Shown here: in pieces, positions 1-8,234 of the stretch
Layout of the letters: the number at the start of each line of letters is the position of its first letter
How positions within the stretch are numbered: the stretch's first letter is position 1
Origin: Leeuwenhoekiella sp044542075
GTDB lineage: Bacteria; Bacteroidota; Bacteroidia; Flavobacteriales; Flavobacteriaceae
Reading direction: 5' to 3'
Length of the DNA stretch: 64,000 nt
NCBI RefSeq assembly: GCF_044542075.1
Contig: NZ_JBITTU010000009.1
Coordinates: 91,919 to 155,918, forward strand
Notes under the pieces: model-generated
What the model was told of the DNA's origin: nothing
What the model saw: only the letters and a program-made list of their open reading frames with translations
Database searches by the model: none
Made by a program: the position numbers and the translations under genes

Positions 1-735
1 TTAAGTTTATTTTCTTATCAGCGCTTCTTAATTAATTACTTCAACCAGGCTGCTTATAGACTGTATTATAAATCTGAACCTTACAATCCGCAATCGTTTA
101 CGCACAATCTTCATAAATTACGTCTCATTGAAACCAAGATAAAGAATGAGCAAGTTGAGAGTTTTTTACTTACCCGTACTATTAAAGATTATCTAGCTAA
201 TAGTAATGATAAAAAAGGTGGTGAGACTCTTTACGATATGTATATGGAGCGTATAGCATCTGAAAATGATAAAAAAGAAATTAAAGCGCTATACGAGGCT
301 AATAAAAATATTGAAACCGGAAAACGTATTCCAGAAGAATTGGTAATTAACTCAAAACAAGATACTATTAGCCTAAGAAGCCTTATTAGAAAACCTACTT
401 TCGTTTTCTTCTGGTCAAACGCTAAAAAACCACAAGCTAAACGGTCTCAAGCTCTCGCTAAATCACTAATAGAGAAATACCCTGAATACACATATTTAGC
501 CATTAATGTAAACGATAATTATCAAGATTGGATAGACACTTCAAAACGTTATGATTTTGATTTGACTAAACAAATACAATTTGCAGATCGCTATAAGGAA
601 ATTGCAGATGATTTAGCGATTAATTCGCTTCTTAAAACTTTTATATTAGACCGAAAGGGTTTTATTATAAATGCACACGCCAACTTATACAGTTCTAATT
701 TTGAAAATGAACTTTTAGAAGGTCTCAACAAATAA
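1..735 (+). CDS. Thioredoxin-fold (TlpA/AhpC-like) protein, C-terminal part, no CXXC
   Basis: The frame is open from base 1, so this is the C-terminal 244 residues of a gene starting outside the window; the Met at 238 is internal. The last ~130 residues look like a TlpA/AhpC-type thioredoxin fold: a strand ending in FVFFWSNAKKP sits where redox-active members have W-C-x-x-C, and a later strand-turn TFILDRKGFI matches the usual region before the C-terminal helix. No cysteine is visible in the motif position, so a disulfide-reductase activity is unlikely; a binding or scaffold role is inferred. The upstream ~80 residues are charged and helical. It converges on the transaldolase gene and shares a hairpin terminator with it. 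The family call rests on pattern only. Confidence 0.7.
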   Translation, partial: LSLFSYQRFLINYFNQAAYRLYYKSEPYNPQSFTHNLHKLRLIETKIKNEQVESFLLTRTIKDYLANSNDKKGGETLYDMYMERIASENDKKEIKALYEANKNIETGKRIPEELVINSKQDTISLRSLIRKPTFVFFWSNAKKPQAKRSQALAKSLIEKYPEYTYLAINVNDNYQDWIDTSKRYDFDLTKQIQFADRYKEIADDLAINSLLKTFILDRKGFIINAHANLYSSNFENELLEGLNK

Positions 736-766
736 AAAATCCAGGATTTAAAATAAATATCTTAAC

Positions 767-799
767 AAAAAAATCCTGCTCGATGAGCAGGATTTTTTT
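767..799. terminator. Bidirectional intrinsic terminator
   Basis: An inverted repeat (AATCCTGCT, short loop, AGCAGGATT) is flanked by an A-run on one side and a T-run on the other, between two convergent genes, so it can end transcription from both sides. Confidence 0.85.
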
Positions 800-821
800 G
801 TTTATATTAAAAACTATATTC

Positions 822-1475
822 CTAGTTTCCTTTATTATAATCTGCTAAAAATTTCTCTAAACCACTATCAGTAAGTGGGTGTTTCAGTAATCCTTCAATT
901 GCAGAAAGAGGTCCTGTCATTACATCAGATCCTAATTTAGCACAATCAATAACGTGCATTGTGTGACGTACAGAAGCTGCTAAAATTTGAGTTTCAAAAG
1001 CATAGTTATCATAGACCAAACGTATATCTGCTATTAAGCCTAAACCATCTGTAGATATATCGTCTAAACGACCTATAAACGGAGACACATACGTTGCTCC
1101 TGCTTTTGCAGCCAATAATGCCTGACCCACAGAAAATACAAGTGTACAGTTTGTACGTATTCCTTTATCGCTAAAATATTTTAAAGCCTTAACACCATCC
1201 TTAATCATAGGAATCTTTACAACGATTTGCTCGTGCAAAGCGGCTAACTCTTCACCTTCTTTAATCATACCTTCAAGATCTGTTGAGATCACTTCGGCAC
1301 TTACATCACCATCAACAAGGTTACATATATCTACATAATGCTTTAAAATATTATCTCTACCCTTAATGCCTTCTTTAGCCATCAATGATGGGTTTGTAGT
1401 TACACCGTCAAGAACTCCTAATTCCTGGGCATCCTTAATCTGATCAAGGTTTGCTGTATCAATAAAAAATTTCAT
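822..1475 (-). CDS. fsa: Transaldolase / fructose-6-phosphate aldolase, TalC-MipB subfamily
   Basis: A cytosolic class I aldolase of 217 residues, the usual length of the short FSA/TalC branch. The protein starts MKFFIDTANLDQI, carries VTTNPS near residue 26 and the Schiff-base lysine K87 in VVKIPM, followed by TNCTLVFS and SPFIGRLDD strands of the TIM barrel. FSA-type members cleave fructose 6-phosphate to dihydroxyacetone and glyceraldehyde 3-phosphate; others with this size act as true transaldolases in the pentose phosphate pathway, and the sequence does not separate the two. The gene stands alone, with the terminator hairpin directly downstream and the SDR gene 120 bases upstream on the same strand. 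Confidence 0.9.
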   Translation of the reverse strand: MKFFIDTANLDQIKDAQELGVLDGVTTNPSLMAKEGIKGRDNILKHYVDICNLVDGDVSAEVISTDLEGMIKEGEELAALHEQIVVKIPMIKDGVKALKYFSDKGIRTNCTLVFSVGQALLAAKAGATYVSPFIGRLDDISTDGLGLIADIRLVYDNYAFETQILAASVRHTMHVIDCAKLGSDVMTGPLSAIEGLLKHPLTDSGLEKFLADYNKGN

Positions 1476-1598
1476 GTAAAGATTTTTGAATTATCAATTA
1501 GTTTCAATTTCAAATTTAAGCAATTAAAACGTCATTCATTGTAAAGAAAAGTTATTATACAGAGCGCTTTAAGCACTTAAACTATATTAACCCCCAAC

Positions 1599-2402
1599 TT
1601 AAAGTTTATAGTGATTGAGAAGCAATCGCTCATAGATTTTACCGGGTAGAATACCTTTTAAAAACACCGAAAACTTTTGCATAAATGCACCTACTTTATA
1701 GTTTACATCAGGATCTGGAGTATTCATAATTTTATATATAACTTCTCCCATAAGTTGAGGATTCATTCCTTGATCAACGTGTTCATCCATCAATGCAAGT
1801 GACTTTCCGTAGTTCTCTGCATAGGCAGAGTCTGTAGATAAAGGTGCATGATATCTTCCGGAAGCTATATTAGTAGCAAAATCTCCCGGAGCTACATTAC
1901 AAAGCTTTATATTAAACTCTTTCAGCTCCATACGTAGGGCTTCGGTTGTTAAACCTAATGCACCTTTTGTAGCAGAATATGCGCTTCGGTACGGCAAACC
2001 CATAAAGCCGGCAATTGAAGTTACATTTAGTATAAGACCAGACCTGTTTGCACGCATAGACGGCAAAACTTCTTTAATGAGCGCGAGTGGCCCAAAGTAA
2101 TTGGTTTCAAAAATAGATTTGAGTTCTTCTTCAGGGATTTCCTCTAATGGCCCGGTTATACCCTTACCTGCATTATTAATTAGAACATCTATTTTGTCTT
2201 CCTTTTCAAGAATATAAGAAACAGCATTTTTTATAGTAGTACGATTTGTAACATCAAGAGCGACAAAGTGAACTCCATTTTCTATAGGCTGTTTAGGAGA
2301 CCTGCTGGTACCATAAACTTTGTATCCTTTAGTAACGAGATAATGTGCTGTAGATTTTCCAATTCCGGAAGAGGCTCCTGTGATCAAGACAACTTGAGAC
2401 AT
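1599..2402 (-). CDS. Short-chain dehydrogenase/reductase (SDR)
   Basis: A classical SDR of 267 residues. The cofactor motif TGASSGIG lies at residues 9-16, NNAG at about 76-79, and the catalytic Ser129, Tyr142 and Lys146 are all present (YSATK). The residues after the first strand (TSRSPKQ) suggest NADP(H) preference. The substrate cannot be read from sequence; relatives reduce ketones of lipids, sugars or small metabolites. It is a single gene with the SRP RNA gene upstream on the same strand. Confidence 0.88.
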   Translation of the reverse strand: MSQVVLITGASSGIGKSTAHYLVTKGYKVYGTSRSPKQPIENGVHFVALDVTNRTTIKNAVSYILEKEDKIDVLINNAGKGITGPLEEIPEEELKSIFETNYFGPLALIKEVLPSMRANRSGLILNVTSIAGFMGLPYRSAYSATKGALGLTTEALRMELKEFNIKLCNVAPGDFATNIASGRYHAPLSTDSAYAENYGKSLALMDEHVDQGMNPQLMGEVIYKIMNTPDPDVNYKVGAFMQKFSVFLKGILPGKIYERLLLNHYKL

Positions 2403-2451
2403 AGTAAAATTTTAGAGCGGGAAAAATACGTAAATATAAGGCATAAAAAAA

Positions 2452-2546
2452 GGCAAGCTACCTACATCACACCGCTACGACCATCTACCCTTGCTGCGTT
2501 CCCGCCCTGGGGGAGTTCAACAGGAGCTGGTTGTGTAGGACTTGCC
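2452..2546 (-). ncRNA. ffs: Signal recognition particle RNA, small bacterial type (4.5S-like)
   Basis: Read on the minus strand, the ~95-base RNA starts GGCAAG and ends CTTGCC, so the ends close a long hairpin. The apical part contains GGGCGGGAACGCAGCAAGGG, the conserved SRP tetraloop-and-asymmetric-loop region that binds Ffh (compare GGAAGCAGCC in E. coli 4.5S RNA). A T-run follows the closing stem and works as terminator. A strong Bacteroidetes promoter lies just upstream. The RNA partners Ffh in co-translational targeting of membrane proteins. Confidence 0.92.
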
Positions 2547-2551
2547 AGCTG

Positions 2552-2582
2552 CAAATATACAGTAATAGTATAGCAAACCAAA
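2552..2582 (-). promoter_or_regulatory. Bacteroidetes-type promoter of the SRP RNA gene
   Basis: On the minus strand a -7 box TATATTTG (2552-2559) matches TAnnTTTG and a -33 box TTTG (2579-2582) lies exactly 19 bases upstream. The RNA start follows by about six bases. Confidence 0.8.
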
Positions 2583-2635
2583 CGTTTTTTAAACTGAATT
2601 TAATGATTTAACTTGGTCTCAAAATTTAAGTCCTT

Positions 2636-3694
2636 ATGCGCATTTATAACCTTCTCGTTATCTTTGTTTTATCTGCTATCGTAACTTCTTGCGGTAACGG
2701 AAAAGATCTTGGTAAAAGTTTCTCTCTAGTCTTAGACAAGCCCTCAGAAACTCTAATTAACGGCGAAATGCTAAATATTAGCCTCAAATCTAAAGGTGAT
2801 ATTGAGATAGATTCTGTCTCCTATTATATAGACGATGTTAAACTGGGACAGAAAAAAGACACCTCTCCACTGCAAACTGAAATCAATAATTCTAAACTAG
2901 GCACTAAGGTTCTAAAAGCTGAACTATTTGCAGGAGGTAAATCTGCGATTATCAACACAACGCTAACTTTTGTTTCTAGTGAAGCTCCTTCTTTATACAC
3001 TTATGAGATAATAAATACCTATCCTCATAACACGGAGTCTTACACACAGGGACTAGAGTTTCATAACGATACTTTATATGAGAGCGTGGGTGAATATGGG
3101 CATTCTGCCTTACTAAAAACAGATTTAGCTACAGGTACTATTCTAAATCGTATAGATCTTGATAAGTCTTTTTTCGCCGAAGGATTAACTATTATAAATT
3201 CGAAAATAATACAACTTACCTGGCAATCTAATCAGGGTTTTATTTACGATCTCAATACCTTTAAAAAGGAAGGTTCTTTTCAATATTCTAAAAGTAAAGA
3301 AGGCTGGGGTCTTTGTAATGACGGTCAAAAAATCTATAAATCTGATGGTACCGAAAAAATATGGATTCTAGATTCTAAAACACTTGCTGAACAGGATTAT
3401 ATACAAGTTGTAGACTCTAAAAAAGTGCGTTCAAAGTTTAACGAGTTAGAATGGGTTGATGGTAAAATTTACGCAAACAGCTATCAGTTTGACAGTATTT
3501 CAATTATAAATCCTGAGACGGGTGCTATTGAAGGTGTGGTTGATTTACGCCCTTTAAAGAAAGAAATTAATACGATTAAAGACACCGGTAACGAAGTACT
3601 TAATGGTATTGCCTACAATAAAAACACCAATAAACTTTATGTAACAGGTAAACATTGGGACAAGGTTTTTGAAATACGCATACTTAAGAAATAA
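2636..3694 (+). CDS. Lipoprotein glutaminyl-peptide cyclotransferase (plant/bacterial beta-propeller type)
   Basis: A 352-residue lipoprotein: a short hydrophobic signal ends in the lipobox VTSC with Cys19. An N-terminal ~100-residue beta domain precedes a Glu_cyclase_2-type propeller opening with YPHNTESYTQGLEF, followed by LYESVGEYGHS, ENEL-type segment FNELEWVDGKIYAN and LNGIAYNKNTNKLYVTGKHW, the hallmarks of this cyclase family. The enzyme converts N-terminal Gln of exported proteins to pyroglutamate. It sits in the periplasm or on a membrane face. The next gene follows after 8 bases, so the three genes to 7761 probably form an operon whose last member is itself predicted to start with Gln after signal cleavage. 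Confidence 0.85.
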   Translation: MRIYNLLVIFVLSAIVTSCGNGKDLGKSFSLVLDKPSETLINGEMLNISLKSKGDIEIDSVSYYIDDVKLGQKKDTSPLQTEINNSKLGTKVLKAELFAGGKSAIINTTLTFVSSEAPSLYTYEIINTYPHNTESYTQGLEFHNDTLYESVGEYGHSALLKTDLATGTILNRIDLDKSFFAEGLTIINSKIIQLTWQSNQGFIYDLNTFKKEGSFQYSKSKEGWGLCNDGQKIYKSDGTEKIWILDSKTLAEQDYIQVVDSKKVRSKFNELEWVDGKIYANSYQFDSISIINPETGAIEGVVDLRPLKKEINTIKDTGNEVLNGIAYNKNTNKLYVTGKHWDKVFEIRILKK

Positions 3695-3702
3695 GTACGG
3701 CT

Positions 3703-5241
3703 TTGAAAAAACTAGTATATTCTTTTATCATTTTTCTTACCGTAATTCTCGTAAGTTCTTGCCGTGAAGATTTTGAAGCTACCTTAAGTAATGGAGCATT
3801 AGAATTTTCTAGAGATACCATTTTTCTAGATACTGTTTTTTCAAATATAGCAAGTAGCACTTATAGATTTAAGGTTTATAACAGGTCTACAAATCTTATT
3901 ACAATCCCACAAGTAGTCCTGGCACAAGGAGAAAATTCTGCTTACAGATTAAATATAGATGGTCGTGCGGGTAAAACATTTCAAAATGTTGAACTCCTAC
4001 CTAAAGACAGCGTATTTATTTTTATTGAGATCACAGCAGATGCAGCACTTCAGAATACAAATCAGTTTTTATATACAGACCAAATACAATTTGACAGTGG
4101 TGCTAATTTGCAAAAAATAGAATTAGTAACACTTATACAAGATGCTGTTTTTTTATTTCCGAATCGTAACACTCAGGGCATAAAAGAAACACTCAATCTT
4201 GGAACAAACGCTGCTGGCGAATCTGTAGAAATTGAAGGTTTTATTTTAGACGATGAGCAGCTTACCTTCACTAATGAGAAACCCTATGTGATTTACGGCT
4301 ACGCCGGAATTGCAGCAGGAAAAACCCTTACCATAAACCCCGGAGCGCGTTTACATTTTCATCAAAATAGTGGTATTATACTCGCAAATAATGCACGTAT
4401 AGAAGCAAATGGATTGCTAAGTGAAGATCAGACATTATTAGAAAATGAAATCATTCTCGAGGGTGATCGCCTCGAACCCCAATTTGCTAATATCCCCGGT
4501 CAGTGGGGAACGATCTGGTTTACACCAGGCAGTACCGGTAAATTAAATTATACCACTATAAAGAATAATACTTTTGGACTTCTAGCCGAAGGACCTTCTG
4601 TAACGACTACCGCAGCGGTTACACTCACTAATACTCAAATTTATAATACAGCACTCGTAGGAGTTTACGGTTTGAACGGATCTGTTCTAGGTGAAAATCT
4701 GGTCGTAGGTAACTCTGGGATTTCTAATCTATGGCTGCGGCTGGGTGGCGATTACACATTTATGCATAGTACGTTTGCAAACTATTGGACGCAAAGTTTT
4801 AGAAATACGCCTGCAGTACAAATTGATAATTTTTTAGAAACGGAAGCTGAACTACAAACTGCAGATCTTACTAAAGCCTATTTCACAAACTGTATTATTT
4901 ACGGCAATAAATCTGAAGAATTAAGTCTTAGCCGGGTGGTTGCAGCGGGATTCAATTTTAAATTTGAGAATTGTTTAATTCGGTTTGATGATCAATTTAA
5001 TGATTTTGCAGATGTAGCCGAATACGATTTTACAAATGAAGCTTTCTATAAAGATATCGTGCGAAGTGAGAATCCACTTTTTAGAAACACCTTGCGCAAC
5101 GATTACCGAATAGATCTAACTTCGCCAGCAAAAAACATTGGCGACCCACAAGCCTCGCAACAAGTTCCTCTAGATATCTTAGGGATTTCCCGTGCCGCAA
5201 GCAGCGATGCAGGAGCCTACCAAACCACTACTTTTGAATAA
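3703..5241 (+). CDS. Surface lipoprotein with parallel beta-helix repeats
   Basis: A 512-residue protein starting at a TTG codon; no ATG fits, and the encoded start MKKLVYSFIIF is a good signal peptide with lipobox VSSC (Cys20). Residues ~35-160 look like a beta-sandwich; residues ~190-480 hold repeated short strands rich in Asn, Gly and Thr (KNNTFGLLAEG, LTNTQIYNTALVGVYG, FTNCIIYGNKSEEL) typical of right-handed beta-helix proteins. The end (DAGAYQ) is typical of flavobacterial beta-helix proteins. Function unknown; ligand or polysaccharide binding is an inference. It is tightly packed between the glutaminyl cyclase (8 bases) and the T9SS cargo (6 bases). Confidence 0.75.
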   Translation: MKKLVYSFIIFLTVILVSSCREDFEATLSNGALEFSRDTIFLDTVFSNIASSTYRFKVYNRSTNLITIPQVVLAQGENSAYRLNIDGRAGKTFQNVELLPKDSVFIFIEITADAALQNTNQFLYTDQIQFDSGANLQKIELVTLIQDAVFLFPNRNTQGIKETLNLGTNAAGESVEIEGFILDDEQLTFTNEKPYVIYGYAGIAAGKTLTINPGARLHFHQNSGIILANNARIEANGLLSEDQTLLENEIILEGDRLEPQFANIPGQWGTIWFTPGSTGKLNYTTIKNNTFGLLAEGPSVTTTAAVTLTNTQIYNTALVGVYGLNGSVLGENLVVGNSGISNLWLRLGGDYTFMHSTFANYWTQSFRNTPAVQIDNFLETEAELQTADLTKAYFTNCIIYGNKSEELSLSRVVAAGFNFKFENCLIRFDDQFNDFADVAEYDFTNEAFYKDIVRSENPLFRNTLRNDYRIDLTSPAKNIGDPQASQQVPLDILGISRAASSDAGAYQTTTFE

Positions 5242-5247
5242 ATTTAT

Positions 5248-7761
5248 ATGATGAGAAAGAATAGCATTACTAAAATTTCAGCTTTACTCCTATTCCTTCT
5301 CTCTTTTGCTATAACTCATAAAGTTAAAGCTCAGAATCCTCCTGAGTTAAAAGCTACTGGAGATCAAGAGTATTGCCCGCTATCAACTATTCCTATTGTC
5401 ACAAATTTCTCGTTAACTAATCCTTCTGGCAATGTAGTGCGTGCAGTGTATATTCAAATTTCATTCGGATATCAACGTGGAAGTGACTTTCTAGAACTTC
5501 CTCCAAATCCTAACCTCTCAACTAATTTTGATATTGCTACCGGAAAACTTACTCTTGCTTTTAATCCCGCAGTTTCTACAACAGAAATTGAAGATGCAGT
5601 TAAGGCGGTAACCTATAGAAGTAACTCTGCCACCGTATCTGGTGAACGCATATTTTCAATTACTATAGGTCAGGCAAATTACCTCCCATCTACGGGCCAT
5701 TATTATATGTTTATACCCTCAAATTTAATCACGTGGCAAGATGCACGTGTTGCGGCAGAAAATTCTAGATATTATGGCTTACAAGGATACCTCGCAACTT
5801 TAACCTCTAGGGAAGAAGCTATTCTTTGTGGAGAACAATCGCAAGGCTCTGGGTGGATAGGTGGCACAGATGAACAAACCGAAGGTGTGTGGAAATGGGT
5901 TACCGGTCCCGAAGCCGCAAATGGCGGACTAATATTTTGGAATGGTAAAGCAGATGGTAATACTCCTAATTTTGCTTTCTGGAATACAAATGAACCCAAC
6001 GACGCTAATGGCGGTGAGGATTATGCGCACATTACAGCTCCTAACATAGGCACTCCCGGTGCCTGGAATGACTTGCGTACTACAGGAGAACAAAATACTG
6101 ATTATCAAGCAAAAGGATATATTGTAGAATATGGCGGAATGCCGGGAGATCCTAAACTAAATATCGCCGTTGACACGCGTATTTTTATTCCGGAGATCAC
6201 CGCAACAACAGGAGATACGCGTTGTGGTCCCGGAGTAGTTACTTTGAGTGCAACATCAAATGGAACTACACTTAACTGGTACACCGCTGCCTCAGGAGGT
6301 ACTCCCGTTTTTACTGGTGATACCTATACTCCAACAATTACGTCGACTCAGGATTTTTATGTTGCAGCAGAAGCTGCGGGTTGCCTAAGGGGTAAACGAA
6401 CTTCAGTACGCGCGGTTATGCTAGATGATGTAGTAGCCGCAAATCAAATTACATTCACAAATTGTGATGAAGATGGTACTCCTGATGGTTTTACGAACTT
6501 TAATCTGGAGGAAGCAATTCCCTTTATAACTTCAGACTTAAATACCACAGTTACATTCTACAGCAATTCGGCTGATGCAGATTTAGATTCAAATTCTATT
6601 CGAGCAAGACCTTATAATAATAGAAACGGTCAGACCGTTTTTGCGCGTACCACTGCAGCGAGCGGCTGCTACAAAGTAACTCGTATTGATCTGGCGGTTT
6701 CTGTAACAAGCCTACCTACAGGATATGAAGAACAACTAGACACTTGTGATACTGATGGTACTGTAGATGGATTCGCAACTTTTGACCTTACTCAGGCGAC
6801 AAACCGAATTAGTACGCAGTTTCCAACAGGAAGAAATTTTGTAGTTAGCTATTTTAGAACTGAAGAAGATGCGTTGCTCGAGCAAAATGAAATTTTACCA
6901 CAAAATGCATATAAAAACGAAATCTCAGATCAGCAGGTTTTGTTTGCTCGTGTAGAAGATAACACGCAGGGATCATGTTATGCTATTGGACCTTATGTAA
7001 GGCTAAATGTAGAACCTATACCTGTATTTGAGTTAGCAGATTTAGGAAGCATATGCGTAACCGATCCTAATTTTACATTGCAAACAATAAATGCACAGGA
7101 CGTTTATACTTATGAATGGCGCGATCAAAATAATACATTAGTAGGTACTAATCCCGAACTGGTAATAACATCACCGGGCACCTATACTGTTACTGCGCAA
7201 ACTCTCTTTGGTTGTAATTCTGAAGTTAAGGAAATTACAGTCATAGCTTCTGAATCAGCAACGTTAACCCGAGACAATATAGCAGTTACAACTTTAGACG
7301 GGCAGACTAGTTTAAGTATTGTAAACGTATCTGCCCTAGGAGCCGGTGACTATGAGTATACCTTAGATGAAGCTTTAGGACCCTATCAGGATTCTCCTGT
7401 TTTTGAGCAGGTTTCTCCGGGTTTAAGAACACTTTATATTCGTGATAAAAACGGATGTGGTATAAGTAGTATTCAGATTCCTGTACTGGGATTTGCAAAA
7501 TTCTTCACCCCTAACAATGACGGCTATCACGATACATGGACTCCTCTGGGTCTAAGCAAAACTGAATATAGTGCAGTAACGATATATATCTATGATCGTT
7601 TCGGTAAACTTTTAAAATCAATTTATGGTTTTGATAATGGCTGGGATGGTACCACGCGTGGAGTTGCATTGCCTTCAAGCGATTATTGGTACACAGTTAC
7701 ACTTACAGATATTAACGGGGTTATTTCAGAATTTAAAGGTCATATGACGCTAAAAAGATAG
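5248..7761 (+). CDS. T9SS type B cargo with C-type lectin domain and gliding-motility-type C-terminal domain
   Basis: An 837-residue secreted protein. The signal peptide ends KVKA with Gln29 as the predicted new N-terminus. Residues ~149-298 form a C-type lectin-like domain (WIGGTDEQTEGVWKW, EPND at about 249, GAWND), the EPN triplet being the mannose-type calcium and sugar signature. An Ig-like Ig/PKD-type module (~312-390, LNWYTAASGGTPVFTG) follows, then repeats with conserved cysteines. The last ~85 residues (FFTPNNDGYHDTWTP, YIYDRFGKLL, GWDGT) are the type B sorting domain that drives export through the type IX system and surface fixation. It is probably a surface adhesin for glycans; the ligand is not known. 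Confidence 0.88.
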   Translation: MMRKNSITKISALLLFLLSFAITHKVKAQNPPELKATGDQEYCPLSTIPIVTNFSLTNPSGNVVRAVYIQISFGYQRGSDFLELPPNPNLSTNFDIATGKLTLAFNPAVSTTEIEDAVKAVTYRSNSATVSGERIFSITIGQANYLPSTGHYYMFIPSNLITWQDARVAAENSRYYGLQGYLATLTSREEAILCGEQSQGSGWIGGTDEQTEGVWKWVTGPEAANGGLIFWNGKADGNTPNFAFWNTNEPNDANGGEDYAHITAPNIGTPGAWNDLRTTGEQNTDYQAKGYIVEYGGMPGDPKLNIAVDTRIFIPEITATTGDTRCGPGVVTLSATSNGTTLNWYTAASGGTPVFTGDTYTPTITSTQDFYVAAEAAGCLRGKRTSVRAVMLDDVVAANQITFTNCDEDGTPDGFTNFNLEEAIPFITSDLNTTVTFYSNSADADLDSNSIRARPYNNRNGQTVFARTTAASGCYKVTRIDLAVSVTSLPTGYEEQLDTCDTDGTVDGFATFDLTQATNRISTQFPTGRNFVVSYFRTEEDALLEQNEILPQNAYKNEISDQQVLFARVEDNTQGSCYAIGPYVRLNVEPIPVFELADLGSICVTDPNFTLQTINAQDVYTYEWRDQNNTLVGTNPELVITSPGTYTVTAQTLFGCNSEVKEITVIASESATLTRDNIAVTTLDGQTSLSIVNVSALGAGDYEYTLDEALGPYQDSPVFEQVSPGLRTLYIRDKNGCGISSIQIPVLGFAKFFTPNNDGYHDTWTPLGLSKTEYSAVTIYIYDRFGKLLKSIYGFDNGWDGTTRGVALPSSDYWYTVTLTDINGVISEFKGHMTLKR

Positions 7762-8234
7762 TTTCCTGTTCTACAAAATCTTTAAGAAACTAATAGTCAA
7801 GACTTCTACAATTCATTGATTAAAAAAGATGGAAATAATCTGACAGATAGATTTTAAGTGTTAATTTTTTCTTAATTTTTAAGTTTCAGATTTTTGAAAC
7901 TCTGCGGTTCTCTTCTTTAAACATTTGGTTTTACACTTGTAAAAAGCTTTTATTGATTTATAAGCTAATTTTTAACAAAATAAGTGTTAAATCAACAATC
8001 AAATTCTAAGCTTAACTACATAAAATACACTCTGAAAAACACCCTTTTAGACTAAAATATTCATTCTTTAGATTAACTACACACTTATCGTTATTTGTAA
8101 ATCGCTAAGTATCAATTAATCTATTTTTGAGGCTATCTGAGTCAATAATGCGACAGTTTCTAATAAAAAGCGTAGCATAATTTACCTTTTAAAAAACATT
8201 TAAAAATAGATCCCTATAAAGAAAAAATTACGCC
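7762..8234. other. Intergenic region, 473 bases
   Basis: Very AT-rich. No open frame of note and no clear terminator hairpin are seen. One TAnnTTTG match (TATTTTTG at 8122-8129) could be a -7 box for the next gene but has no TTTG at the right distance. Confidence 0.4.

Noticed and set aside
2268..2573. 101-codon plus-strand frame
   Set aside because: It lies antisense over the start of the SDR gene and over the SRP RNA, and the translation has no protein-like pattern.
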